Below are positions 54,001-64,000 of a stretch of DNA of 64,000 nt, in pieces. A model generated the notes under the pieces. The model had not been told where the DNA came from. It did not search any database and was given only the letters and a program-made list of their open reading frames with translations. The translations under genes and the position numbers were made by a program. Position 1 is the stretch's first letter, and the number at the start of each line of letters is the position of its first letter. The DNA comes from Saussurea involucrata (lineage: Eukaryota > Streptophyta > Magnoliopsida > Asterales > Asteraceae), in assembly GCA_033807775.1 (NCBI GenBank), contig CM066313.1:57261984-57325983 (forward strand), in the 5' to 3' direction.

Positions 54001-54464
54001 TAAACAAGATAAACAAAAGTGGGTAGCCAAGGAATCTATCGAGAACAAGTCGGCGTCGAAGTTATTTAATACTGTTTTTTATCCTAGGAAGAACATTAAC
54101 GATTGTGCTTTGAATCACAAGAATGATTTTGTTGAACAAAGTGTTAATTTTCCGATTAAACATTATTCAATTCAGCAATTGATTCAATTATCCCATGATT
54201 GTTTATGTTGTTCTAATTGTGGATTGAATGACTTTGACGATATTAGAAATGCAACTGATTGGTTTGGTTCTTATCATGTTTATCATTCTAAACCTAATCG
54301 CAAATCCCGTAAAAACAAAAAGAAACCCATTTCAAAACGGGTTCCCCAATCAGAGGTTAAACCTACACCCAAGAGGAAACCTGCTTCAAAACAGGTTCCT
54401 CAACCAGGTGTTAAACCTAACCCTCCAGGACCCATTTTCAAATGGGTACCTAAAATCCGTTAAT
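51077..54464 (+). pseudogene. Right-hand Sirevirus gag, decayed
   Basis: Starts MSRDALAIGTDSKPPTLYQG at 51077. An in-frame TAG (51197-51199) interrupts FIESKDNHE/IWRALTDGP. The UBN2-like capsid part continues in frame to about 51712, where a one-base loss shifts it. The next stretch (51721-52437) has an acidic tract and the zinc knuckle CYNYGKLGHFAKDC, whose second Cys is now Tyr. Then come a coiled coil (52534-53049: EWGIRYDNPQYLKKIL), a second one (53319-53603), and a tail ending FKWVPKIR with TAA at 54462-54464. At least four stops and shifts are present. The last ~845 bp are duplicated (53633-55322). Confidence 0.88.
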
Positions 54465-55322
54465 CTTGTTTTTGCAGGACACAAAGTGTTCCTCACCTCC
54501 CTCGACCAATCCTAGTCCATCGATTCCGGATATTGATTTTTCTAAGTTCATGAATTCCGAGGGTAGTTCAAATGAAGAGTTTGAATCGTTTCCATTTGAC
54601 AAACCTCTTCCAAGTCACACCGACTTTCTTTCAAAAGCGGTAAATCGCCCGGTCAATTTTCTAAAAGGCAAATGTTCTTCAAAACCAAAGACCCCGGCTG
54701 TGAACAAAGTTTCTAAAATTGATTCTCGTTCACAAAATTAATCACAACCGCAGCAAAAAACCGGTCGATCAACTGATAAAAATCTTGTCAACTTAAACTC
54801 TGTTGACCATGTCATTAATGATGTTTCAGATAAAAATGGTCGGGCTAAACAAGACAAACAAAAGAGGGTATCCAAGGAATCTATCGAGAACAAGTCGGCG
54901 TCGAAGTCATTTAATACTGTTTTTTATCCTAGGAAGAACATTAACGATTGTGCTTTGAATCACAAGAATGATTTTGTTGAACAAAGTGTTAATTTTCCGA
55001 TTAAACTTTATTCAATTCAGCAATTGATTCAATTATCCCATGATTGTTTATGTTATTCTAATTGTGGATTGAATGACTTTGACGATATTAGATATGCAAC
55101 TGATCGGTTTGGTTCTTATCATGTTTATCATTCTAAACCTAATCGCAAATCCCGTAAAAACAAAAAGAAACCCATTTCAAAACGGGTTCCCCAATCAGAG
55201 GTTAAACCTACACCCAAGAGGAAACCTGCTTCAAAACAGGTTCCTCAGCCAGGTGTTAAACCTAACCCTCCAGAACCCATTTTCAAATAGGTACCTAAAA
55301 TCCGTTAATCTTGTTTTTGCAG
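53633..55322 (+). repeat. 845-bp tandem duplication at the gag-pol junction
   Basis: Unit 1 is 53633-54477 and unit 2 is 54478-55322, with only scattered base differences. Both end at the same tttttgcag. The first unit keeps FKWVPKIR; in the second TGG became TAG. The first codons of protease follow only the second unit. The duplication is younger than most of the stops. Confidence 0.93.
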
Positions 55323-58300
55323 AACGGTCATGTGTGGTACTTAGACTCAGGATGTTTCAAGCACATGACCGGGAGGAGGGAGCTACTCATGAACTATACC
55401 GAGAAATACTGCGAAGACGTGAGATTTGGGATGATGACAAGGCGTCGATTTTGGGCTGCGACGACATTGTCCAAGACAATATCACGATAAAGAAGGTATC
55501 ATACGTCGCGGGATTGGGACACAATCTGTTCAGCATCGGCCAATTCTACGATAAAGATCTAGAGGTCAGATTCAAAGCTAAACGGTGTAGCGTCCGCACT
55601 GACGACGAAACGGAGCTACTGGTTGGAACGCGAAAGACCAACCTCTACACCATCGACCTCTCTGCCCTGAAGACCGATGATTCAGTTTGCCTGATGTCAA
55701 AGGTCAACTCACAGCAAGCGTGGATTTGGCACCGACGTCTCTCGCACCTCAACTTCAAGAATATCAATAAGCTGGTGCTAGGCGGACACGTGAAAGGCAT
55801 GCCCGAACTCCAGTTCGTAAAGGACAAACTTTGTAGGGCATGCGAGATGGGTAAAATGAAGTGGGCGACTCACAAGCCGAAGGCTGCTCCAAGCACGTTC
55901 CGGTCCCTCAAACTCATCCATATGGATTTGTGCGGACCGATGCGTGTTCAAAGCATCAACAAACGGAGGTATGTCCTGGTGATGGTTGATGACTTCTCAC
56001 GCTACACTTGGGTGAAGTTCCTGCGTTCGAAGGACGAAACCCCGGAACTGATAATCAACCATCTGAAGACCATTCAACTGAACCTTCGACAGCAAGTTCA
56101 GACTATCAGGACAGACAACGGGACGGAGTTTAAGAATCAGACGGTGAACGAATACCTGACATCCATCGGTATTTCACAAACCTTCTTTGCCGCGCGCACT
56201 CCTCAGCAGAACGGAGTGGTGGAAAGACGCAACCGTACCCTTGTTGAAGCCGCTCGCACCATGTTGTCACAGTCAAAGCTGCCATTATTTCTTTGGGCTA
56301 AAGCGGTTACAACTGCCTGCTACACGCAAAACCGCTCCATCATCAACAAGCGGTTCAACAAAATGCCATACGAGATCATCAACAACCGCATCCCGAACAT
56401 CAAGTACTTCCATGCGTTCGGATGCACATGCTATGTCTTAAACGACAAGGATGATCTCGGGAAATTCAGTCTAAAGGCAGACGAAGGAGTCTTCATAGGA
56501 TACTCCATGCAGGCTAAGGTTTATTGCGTTTACAACAAACGGACAAAATCCGTTATCGAAAGCGTAAACATGACATTTGACGAAGCCGCAAATTTGGCTT
56601 CTGAACAACACAGTTCAGAACCCGGTTTAACTGGCGTGTTAGCTTCTGAACTTTCACGTTCGGGATCTACACAAACCACAGTAAATCCAAATCATGCATC
56701 TACGTCAAATGCTCATCTTTCTGATTTTGATTTACTGTTTCAACATTTCTATGATGAATTCTTTAACTTACCTAACCCTCAGGTAATTGTGCAACCCAGA
56801 ATTGAAGCTGCTCAGATAGAGAACTCGACGAATCTTTCTGATCCGCCACCTTCGACGAGCACTCTAGCAATTACACTGGAGACACCTCGGCCCTCCACAG
56901 ATACATCATCGACTGATATGACTATTCCCTCGGAGGAACCTGCACAAAACCCGGAGATCACTCCTGAAGATTCGTCATCAACAACACTCAATGACCAACC
57001 TCTGAATTCCCCGAAAGCAGAAGTTGCTCAACCTTCGACGAATCCTGCCAAGTCTCCTCCAAGAAACCGACCAGCAACACTTGAAGTTGTTCAAGACCTT
57101 CCAACTGGTGGGTATGTGGATCCGGACACCTCTCACTCTACTCAACAGCCGCTTCCACACACTACCAAATGGACCAAGGCTCATCCCCTACACCAAATAA
57201 TCGGCGATCCTTCTACTCCGATTCGAACGCGAGGCGCCTCGGACAAATTCTGCCTATTCTTTGGATTTCTCAGCAAGATCGAGCCAACAACCGTCTCCGA
57301 AGCACTCGAAGATCCGGACTGGGTCATGGCCATGCAAAAGGAACTCAATCAATTTGAGGCCCTCAAGGTATGGTGACTCGTCCCATGTCCATCTCACAAG
57401 ACGGTCATCGGTACGAAGTGGATCTTCAAGAATAAGAAAGACGAAGATGGCATCGTCGTTCAAAACAAGGCGCGTCTCGTGGCCAAGAGATACCACCAAC
57501 AAGAGGGGATTGACTACGACGAGACATACGCTCCGGTTGCCAGAATCGAGGCAATTCGTATGTTCCTTGCATACGTCGCGCACAAGAACTTCACGGTCTT
57601 CCAGATGGATGTGAAGACTGCATTTCTTAATGGCGAGGTCAAGGAAGAGGTGTATGTATCGCAACCGGACGGATTCATGGAAGACAAGAAGCCTAACTAT
57701 GTATACATCCTAGACAAGGCTTTATACGGTTTGAAGCAAGCTCCACAGGCCTGGTATAATGCTTTGTCCAAGTTTTTAATAAAATCAGGATTTTCAAAAG
57801 GTAAAATCGACACAGCCCTGTTTATTAAAAACGAAGATGGTCACATAGTTTTAGTTCAAGTGTATGTTGACGACATAATTTTCGGTTCCACTAACTCTCA
57901 GTATTGTAAGAACTTTGCCAAACTAATGGGACAATATTTTCAAATGAGTATGTTGTGTGAGATGAATTTTTTCCTCGGTCTTCAAGTTAAACAACTGTCG
58001 ACCGGGATATTCATAAATCAGGCTAAGTACATTCGGGACATTCTTCGGAAATTCCAGATGGAACAGTCCTCACCAATGAAAACTCCCATGGAACCCGGTA
58101 CAAAGTTACACGCCGATCCTAACGGAAAGGATGTGGACACCAAAACGTACCAGGGGATGATTGGTTCTTTAATGTACTTAACGACAAGTAGACCGAACAT
58201 TATGTTTTCGACCTTTCTTTGCGCCCGTTTTCAGTCAAAACCCAAAGAGTCTCATTTAATTGTTGTTAAACGAATCTTTCGTTATTTGAGAGGTACTGCA

Positions 58301-58810
58301 GATCTTGGCTTGTGGTACCCGAAAGTGACAGGTTTTGAACTCTCAGCGTACTCAGACACCGATCACGCGGGGAGCATGATGGATCGGAAGAGCACATCGG
58401 GACATGTGCAGTTCTTGGGCGACAGTTTGGTGAGTTGGGCATCCAAGAAGCAGCAGTGCGTTTCTACATCAACTGCTGAGGCAGAATACGTCGCCGCCGC
58501 GAGCTGCTGTTTGCAAGTCATCTGGATGCACACTCAACTTAAAGACTACGGCTTCACATACTCCAAAGTGCCCATCTACTGTGACTCGAAGAGCGCCATT
58601 GCCATATCCAGCAAACCGGTCCAACATACGAAGTCGAAGCACATAGACATTCGGTACCATTTTATCAAGGATCATGTCGAATGAGGTACAGTCGAACTCT
58701 ACTTTGTTAATACTGAACATCAGTTAGCAGACCTTTTTACAAAACCCCTGGACGAAAAACGTTTTAACTATCTTGTGTCCAGGCTAGGTATGCTAAATCT
58801 GAAGATTTGA
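55323..58810 (+). pseudogene. Right-hand Sirevirus pol (protease, integrase, RT, RNase H)
   Basis: Protease begins NGHVWYLDSGCFKHMTG at 55323 directly after the CAG. A one-base loss near 55430 moves it into the long frame that runs on. The GAG-pre-integrase block is WIWHRRLSHLNFKNI and CRACEMGK. The integrase core has HMDLCGPM, IRTDNGTEF and NGVVERRNR, then the Ser/Thr/Pro-rich linker. RT starts after an in-frame TGA (57374-57376) and has DVKTAFLNGEV, GLKQAPQAWY and YVDD at 57863-57874. RNase H has SDTDHAGSMMDRKSTSG and STAEAEYVAA, with another TGA at 58682-58684 before the last 41 codons (ADLFTKPLDEKRF to 58810). Only one shift and two stops break an otherwise complete pol. Confidence 0.93.
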
Positions 58811-60434
58811 TCGAATCGTGTGCTCGATACAAGTTCCATACACCTACGAGAAACTGTCTATTCATCATCTGTTGTCTAAACTCCAGATGATTGAGTACAC
58901 ACTTTATCGCATATGTATTCTACTTGTATCGTATTCACGTATCGGTTAAATCTCTGTATTAATTAGGTAGATTTTGTTTGTTTGTTTTCGTTTAGCGTTG
59001 AGTTTCCTTTTATGTTTATTACTGTCGTCTGCTTTATTATTGGATATATCTGTGCTTTCACAATTTATTCATGTGTTCAGGGGGAGCATATAAGCATATC
59101 AGGTAAGTCTAGTCTATCTTTGAGGGGGAGTGTCACACAATTTTTTCTTATATTCCAATAGTTTTTTGTGTGTGGCAATTCACAAGTATTCTTCGAATCA
59201 CACCACTTTCACAATCCGAGGAGGAGCAATTTTCTACATGTTCATCAGTTGAGGGGGAGCGACACACAATTTTTCTTTAAACGTGTCAAAAGTTTTTTAT
59301 GTGTGGTCGTTTCTCAATATCACTCACATGCACATTCCGAGGGGGAGCCAAAGTTTCCATAGTTTTTCATTCGAGGGGGAGCGGAAAAATTTTCTTTTAA
59401 AGATCAAAAGTTTCTTTTTAAGAAGTTTAAAAGTACAAGGGAAATTTGTTTTTGAGAAACAACAAACTGTCCGGATGGGAGTTCCGGATACCCACCTATC
59501 CGAATAGGTTTTCGGGTAAACCCACCCGGTAAGTTGAAACCCCTATAAACCAATCCGGACCCATTCTTATTTTCTTTTCCGAACTCCAAAACCCTACGAA
59601 CGACCAATCAATCGGAAACCCTCGACTATCGACCACTTTCATCGATTTATGGCTTCCAATCACCGGTATATGTTCATCAATCGATATCTATTGCTTTTTG
59701 CATACAGATTCACGTTTTTAACCGATGATTATCTCGATTTGAGGATCGATAGGGGTTTACAAACCCCGACTGCATGTCGAGTCCAATTCGGCCTACAACC
59801 CCAGTGTTTAGGCCTGTTTCTTGGTACATTGTTGCATAATTGATCGATTAATCGCACCTTCTATGCTTAGATTTGGTTTTCGAAATCATTTTGGCAATTT
59901 TTCAATTCGTATGGATAGTTTCATACTATCCGAACACATTCATATCTCATCCGGAAACCCACAAGTTTAGATATTTTATCCGGTAAGACGTCTCATCCGG
60001 ACACCAAGTCATCCGGTAACCCAAGTTGTCCCGGAACTTAATTGTTTCTGGTAAGTTCAACTATCCGGAATATTCTTGGTTGTCCGGTTACTTTGAACAT
60101 CCAGAAAACCCATAGTTGTCCAGAAACTCTCGTGGTTTTCGGTAAGTTCAACTATCCGGGAAGCTTTGCTTATCCGGTATCTTATTTGTCCGGTAACTCC
60201 ATGTTGTTCGGAAACCTCAGTTTGTCCGGATGTCTCACTTTGTCCGGATACTTCCATTTGTCCGGTAACTTTGTGTTTCCCGGGTAATTGTTGTTCGGAC
60301 ACACTGCCAACAGTCTAGTACCTGTTGCACTACCTGTCCTCAAACTGTTCCAGGTTGAGCCGAATTCTCGCAAAGGTATGCATCGAATATCATTTGATCC
60401 ATCCACACACTAACATTGTGTCCCTCAGGTACTA
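58811..60434 (+). promoter_or_regulatory. Spacer between pol and env-like ORF: PPT-like array and CCGGTAA array
   Basis: No gene is present. Six polypurine runs of the agggggag type lie near 59081, 59123, 59218 (gaggaggag), 59252, 59341 and 59374, each followed by similar text (cacacaatttttc, tttttcttt). From 59465 to 60305 more than twenty tccggtaa, gtccggata and ttcggaaac motifs occur, of the same type as in the gag leader. Just before the env-like ATG there is ctaac (60410-60414) and ccctcag (60422-60428), which fit a plant branch site and 3' splice site. Confidence 0.7.
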
Positions 60435-63400
60435 ATGGCGGATCAACAACAACCTCCACAAGAGAATATTCCTCCTCAAGAGGAATTCATCGACGAAGAA
60501 GCAGACAATGTTTTGGTACCAGCAGACCATGGCATTGAACTCGAGGCGAACAACCATCACTTAGACGCTGCCGAGTTCCGACCACAATATCGTGTGGTCG
60601 TGGACATTCTTATGGGGCACCCACTTCGATAGGCACTCACTGCCACCACTAACGTCCCGGTCCTGTACGTATACCAAGTCTGGCGTACTGCCTAAGTGGT
60701 GACGGCGCTTAATTCTCAGTCGATCACTGCAATGATCGATCAACACCCGTTTACACTCACTCCAGACTCATTCAGGCGACTACTGTCCTTACCGGAGGCA
60801 ACTGCCAGCGGCCATGCGGCCTATGACACCCTCTGCGCCGACATCCGTGCTTTCGGCTACAACTACGCGCTCAACCGTCCTTCTGCATTCACTCGAAAGT
60901 ACCTGGCGCCCATATGGTACACTTTGTTCACCATTCTGAATAGGTGTCTTTCATCTAGATGGAAAGGAATAGACCAGTGCACAGGCGATTTTCTACGTCG
61001 ATTCCATGCCGTCTGCTACAACCGCCACATAGACTACGTGTTGATCATCTGGCGCGAATTAGTTCAAGCCATCAGGTAGATCGGCGGAACGAAGGAGAAG
61101 AAGTTCCTTCCTTACCCACGATTCCTCTCGCTAGCCGTCCGTCAGCATATGGACGCGAATCCTAACATACCGCGGCGCATAAACCACTCGGTATGTCCTC
61201 CATTTAATCTTCATTATCTTGTGATTCGCAACCCGTCCAACGCCCAACCAATGCCTTTACCCGAAGCCCTACTGGCACATGCGGACCCCAATGCACCGAG
61301 TGTGATAGCATATAGACAAGCGATAGGCATAGGTGCTCCTGTGGTCCAGCCAGAGCCAGAGGGAACTCCACAGGGAGCTAGAACTGAGCGACGTGATGGT
61401 CCAAGGACTCATGGAGGTAGAGTCCGGGTAGTTGGGGCTCCCGGATGGGGTGTGTTGAGAGTACATCATGGAGGGGAACAGGTGCGGGCGGTGCATTGGA
61501 TACGCGTGCCAGTACAAGCCATTCTAGCCGACCCGGAACCAGCCAACAACCCCGCATACACACCACCTGTACCATGACTGAAGTCGGACCGTCGATATCC
61601 CTATACGAGGTCCCAGTCGTATCTGCCACACCAATCCTTGCTCGTGACCCTGGAACGGATACAACCGAACCGATCTCACCGTTCACCCAGACTGATGCTG
61701 TCGACTCAGACACGACCGACTCCGATATGGAACGCACATACCACCTATCGCTAATTCCACCCCGTATCGGACATCGACCACCTATGACCGAGGGATCTCC
61801 ATCCGACTCACCCACACCCTCTAACATCCCTACATCCCAGCCTATTTCGGGAGATATAAGGAGAGAGGTGGGAGAATTAGTTGAAGATTTAGATCAAGCG
61901 AGCCGGAGAGAATTGAGATCGAAAAAGAATCATGAGAGATCGAGCATAAGATCTAGAGAGGCTCATGAGCGAATCCAAACCAGTGTCGCCCAGGTAGCCA
62001 CATCTGCTATCTCGTCTCATCCGTTGGGACGAGGTATTGAAGAAGCCGCAGTGGACCTAGCGGCGCAATTGCACACCCTCCCTAGCCACCCACCCATCTC
62101 TCAGCAGATGGGTGTTTCACTTTCATATGGGGATTTAGCACATAATCTACCAGTCTCTCACTCGGAGAGTCTAGGTATTGAAACCAGAGAACAGCCTCCC
62201 CCGTTCTCGACTTCTTTCAGTGCACTTTCGAGTCTAGAGTCACTTGATATTATACCTTCTTCGGCTAGGACACAGGACGAGACTGCAACCATTGGTGCTC
62301 TTAGTGACCCGATCAGGACTTCCGTAGTATCTCTGCCTTTGAGCGGAATACGAGGATCGGAAGGAAATTCTACCACGGCCACCCAGTTGCCATCCATGAA
62401 CGTAGGTGGTACTACCTCTACGGTAGCTACCTCAACGGGCAATCTAAGTGATCCTGGAGTTAATTTACCCGACATTTTGTCAAGGGAATATCTGGACAGC
62501 GCCCTAAAGGCTGTCCACAAGGCACTTACAGAGGAGTTCAGCAAAGAGCTTGACAAGGTAAAGAGCTTGATCAAAGGAAAGGAGAAGATAGTCGAAACAA
62601 AAACCGCACCAACACCTCTACCGGCTCCCGTTCAGCCATCTTACTCGGTGGACACCCTTAAGACTATGCTCCTAGTCCAACTGCTCCAACATACTGACAC
62701 CGACACCTCTACTAAAGCAGACCTGATATCCGTTCTATGCTCCCAGGTATCTGCTCCATCGTTATCCATTACAAGCCGATTGGACCAGCTTGATACGACT
62801 CTCCAGGACGTTCAGAAAGCAATTACTAAGTTGTCCGAAAGAGTCGCCTCAAACGAAGACACATGCAAGAATCAGGCTGGCAGACTCAAGAGACGCCATG
62901 ATGACCAGGATGATCCTGATCACCGTGAGGGGGAGAACAAGAGACAAAGAATAACTGAGTCTGACCCAATCATCACCGAAACGACAACAACGGTTCAACC
63001 GGAACCATCAACTGTGGCACAAACTGAAGACCAACCTAAAGCCCAGTTGAGCTTAGCTGAGATGGAAATTGACATGGATATCTCAGACGACGAAGACCCA
63101 ACGGTTGAAAATCCCGAGGGAAATACAGAGGCACTGATCGTACCTACTACTCCGAAAAGGGATGCACTTGACCTGATAGATCCAGATACAGAAATCGACC
63201 CGGAGACTGAAAACGCATGGTATCAAAAAGCCGCCAGTGCGATGAACTTCGAGGTAAATCTGATCTTTCCCACCGATGCCGACGATGAAGTTGACTACGA
63301 CCAGTTCCTGCTGCAAAATCTTTACAGTACACCTGTCTACACTAATTAGGCCCCCGAGACTTCTACTGCTATACCTCCGACATCTCCTCAACAACCGACT

Positions 63401-63591
63401 GCTTCTGATCAACCTCCTCCACAGCAAAACATCCGATGGGAGAAAATCATGATCCTCATTCCTTACCTTGAGGAATCTCTGAAGAAGCTGTATGTTCACA
63501 GGTTACGCCCTATCGAGCCGACTTTCTGCCTTGGGATTTCAAAGTTTGACAAGGAATACCAAAGTCAATACGTAAAGGTAATGAAGAGGTG
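60435..63591 (+). pseudogene. Right-hand Sirevirus env-like ORF, truncated
   Basis: It starts MADQQQPPQENIPPQEEF at 60435. The frame continues through stops at 60630-60632, about 60693 and 61077 to 61577. This part has the compact domain LAPIWYTLFTILNRCLSSRW, KGIDQCTGDFLRRFHA and KKFLPYPRFLSLAVR, which I recall from plant Sirevirus env-like ORFs. After a frame change the long open stretch ending at 63349 carries the Ser/Thr/Pro-rich region and KRRHDDQDD, with a likely coiled coil (LDQLDTTLQDVQKAITKL). A TAG at 63347-63349 and then the element at 63592 end it. The real function is unknown. No convincing transmembrane segment is visible, so envelope is a positional label only. Confidence 0.7.
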
Positions 63592-64000
63592 TGTTGGGTC
63601 ACTTAAGATTTGAAGATGACCTCAGTCTTTCATCTTTACACAGTTCATACCTAGAATAATTTTTAGGTTCTTTACAAGCAGCTTAATTGTATAAAAATGT
63701 TCGGTGAAGTCGAAGATCAACCGAAGAAACAAAGTAGAAGTATATCTTCAAAGCGGATTGAAGATAGACTTCTCAACCGAAGATTAAGCTGCTACTTGAG
63801 ACTTCCTAAGGTCTTATGCCAGTACACTTGAAGAGCAAGGATAATCTTGAAGACTTGATCGGCAGGATCTCTTGAAGATGTTGAAGACATGATCGGCAGG
63901 ATCACTTGAAGATATTGAAGACATGATCGGCAAATAATTTCTTAAGAAAGAATTCTTGAAGATATCTTGGAAGAGATCCTAGGCCAACAGTTTACAACAG
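63592..64000 (+). repeat. Probable LTR start of another element, with 34-bp repeats
   Basis: At 63592 the env-like homology to 1-2431 stops (after KVMKR) and TGTTGGGTCACTTAAG begins, a typical copia LTR start. Three 34-bp units (gaagacatgatcggcagg type) start at 63849, 63883 and 63917. The other end lies beyond the window. Confidence 0.5.

Larger units (their letters stand above)
50040..63591 (+). mobile_element. Right-hand Sirevirus-type Ty1/copia element with env-like ORF
   Basis: The plus-strand order is last 15 bp of the 5' LTR (50040-50054), primer site, leader, gag, protease, integrase, RT, RNase H, PPT-like array, second motif array and env-like ORF. The gene order (integrase before RT), long gag, env-like ORF and multiple polypurine runs after pol identify a Sirevirus (SIRE/Maximus) type. 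The 5' LTR was deleted down to its end. The 3' end is cut at 63592. It is the same family as 1-2763. Confidence 0.9.

Noticed and set aside
60435..63349. A real viral envelope glycoprotein
   Set aside because: There is no signal peptide, fusion peptide or convincing membrane anchor, and stops interrupt it; env-like is used only for its position after pol.

Overview
This is plant nuclear DNA, almost certainly from a eudicot with a large repeat-rich genome. Nearly every base belongs to a mobile element. I see no intact host gene, no tRNA or rRNA gene, and no sign of bacterial or organellar DNA. The style of the Ty1/copia (Sirevirus-type) gag and env-like proteins reminds me of Asteraceae repeats, but that is recollection and could not be checked here.

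Left block, 1-29883: a Russian-doll stack of LTR elements. Outermost is copia-2 (minus strand, LTR 28928-29883). A second member of the same family, copia-1 (LTR 24705-25651), sits in its integrase. Copia-1 was entered by a Gag-only non-autonomous element (19011-24179, target duplication ctgtc) and by an Athila-type Ty3/gypsy element (2764-15856, minus strand). The Athila element holds a solo LTR of the copia-1/2 family (11154-12103, target duplication gttta) and a small TRIM-like element (12369-13059). Its 3' LTR was split by a Sirevirus-like element, whose env-like end and 3' LTR form 1-2763.

Middle block, 29884-50039: a 30-bp minisatellite, MITE-like and AT-rich DNA, then two paralogous arrays (33777-34501 and 48341-49078) plus a partial third. 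These are built from a ~290-bp unit that carries a plant snRNA-type promoter (USE plus TATA at near-constant spacing). Between the arrays lies a candidate Helitron (34502-47901) with an HSP90 exon fragment. It was later invaded by a complete Ty3/gypsy chromovirus (34662-41932, target duplication gccca) whose LTRs are ~99% identical although its coding region is ruined and lacks integrase. Three foldback elements sit in (TA)n tracts at 47928-49914.

Right block, 50040-63591: a Sirevirus-type Ty1/copia element on the plus strand, with leader, gag, protease-integrase-RT-RNase H, an array of polypurine signals, and a long env-like ORF. It has lost its 5' LTR except the last 15 bp. Its env-like ORF is cut at 63592 by the apparent LTR of another element. 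It belongs to the same family as the element at 1-2763.

The main leads are: (i) at the gag-pol junction of four Sirevirus-type elements the gag stop codon lies inside a branch-point-plus-acceptor-like signal, with pol reading in phase directly after the CAG; (ii) arrays of CCGGTAAGT-like donor motifs precede both gag and the env-like ORF in the right-hand Sirevirus; (iii) dispersed repeats carry a Pol II snRNA-type promoter with conserved spacing.
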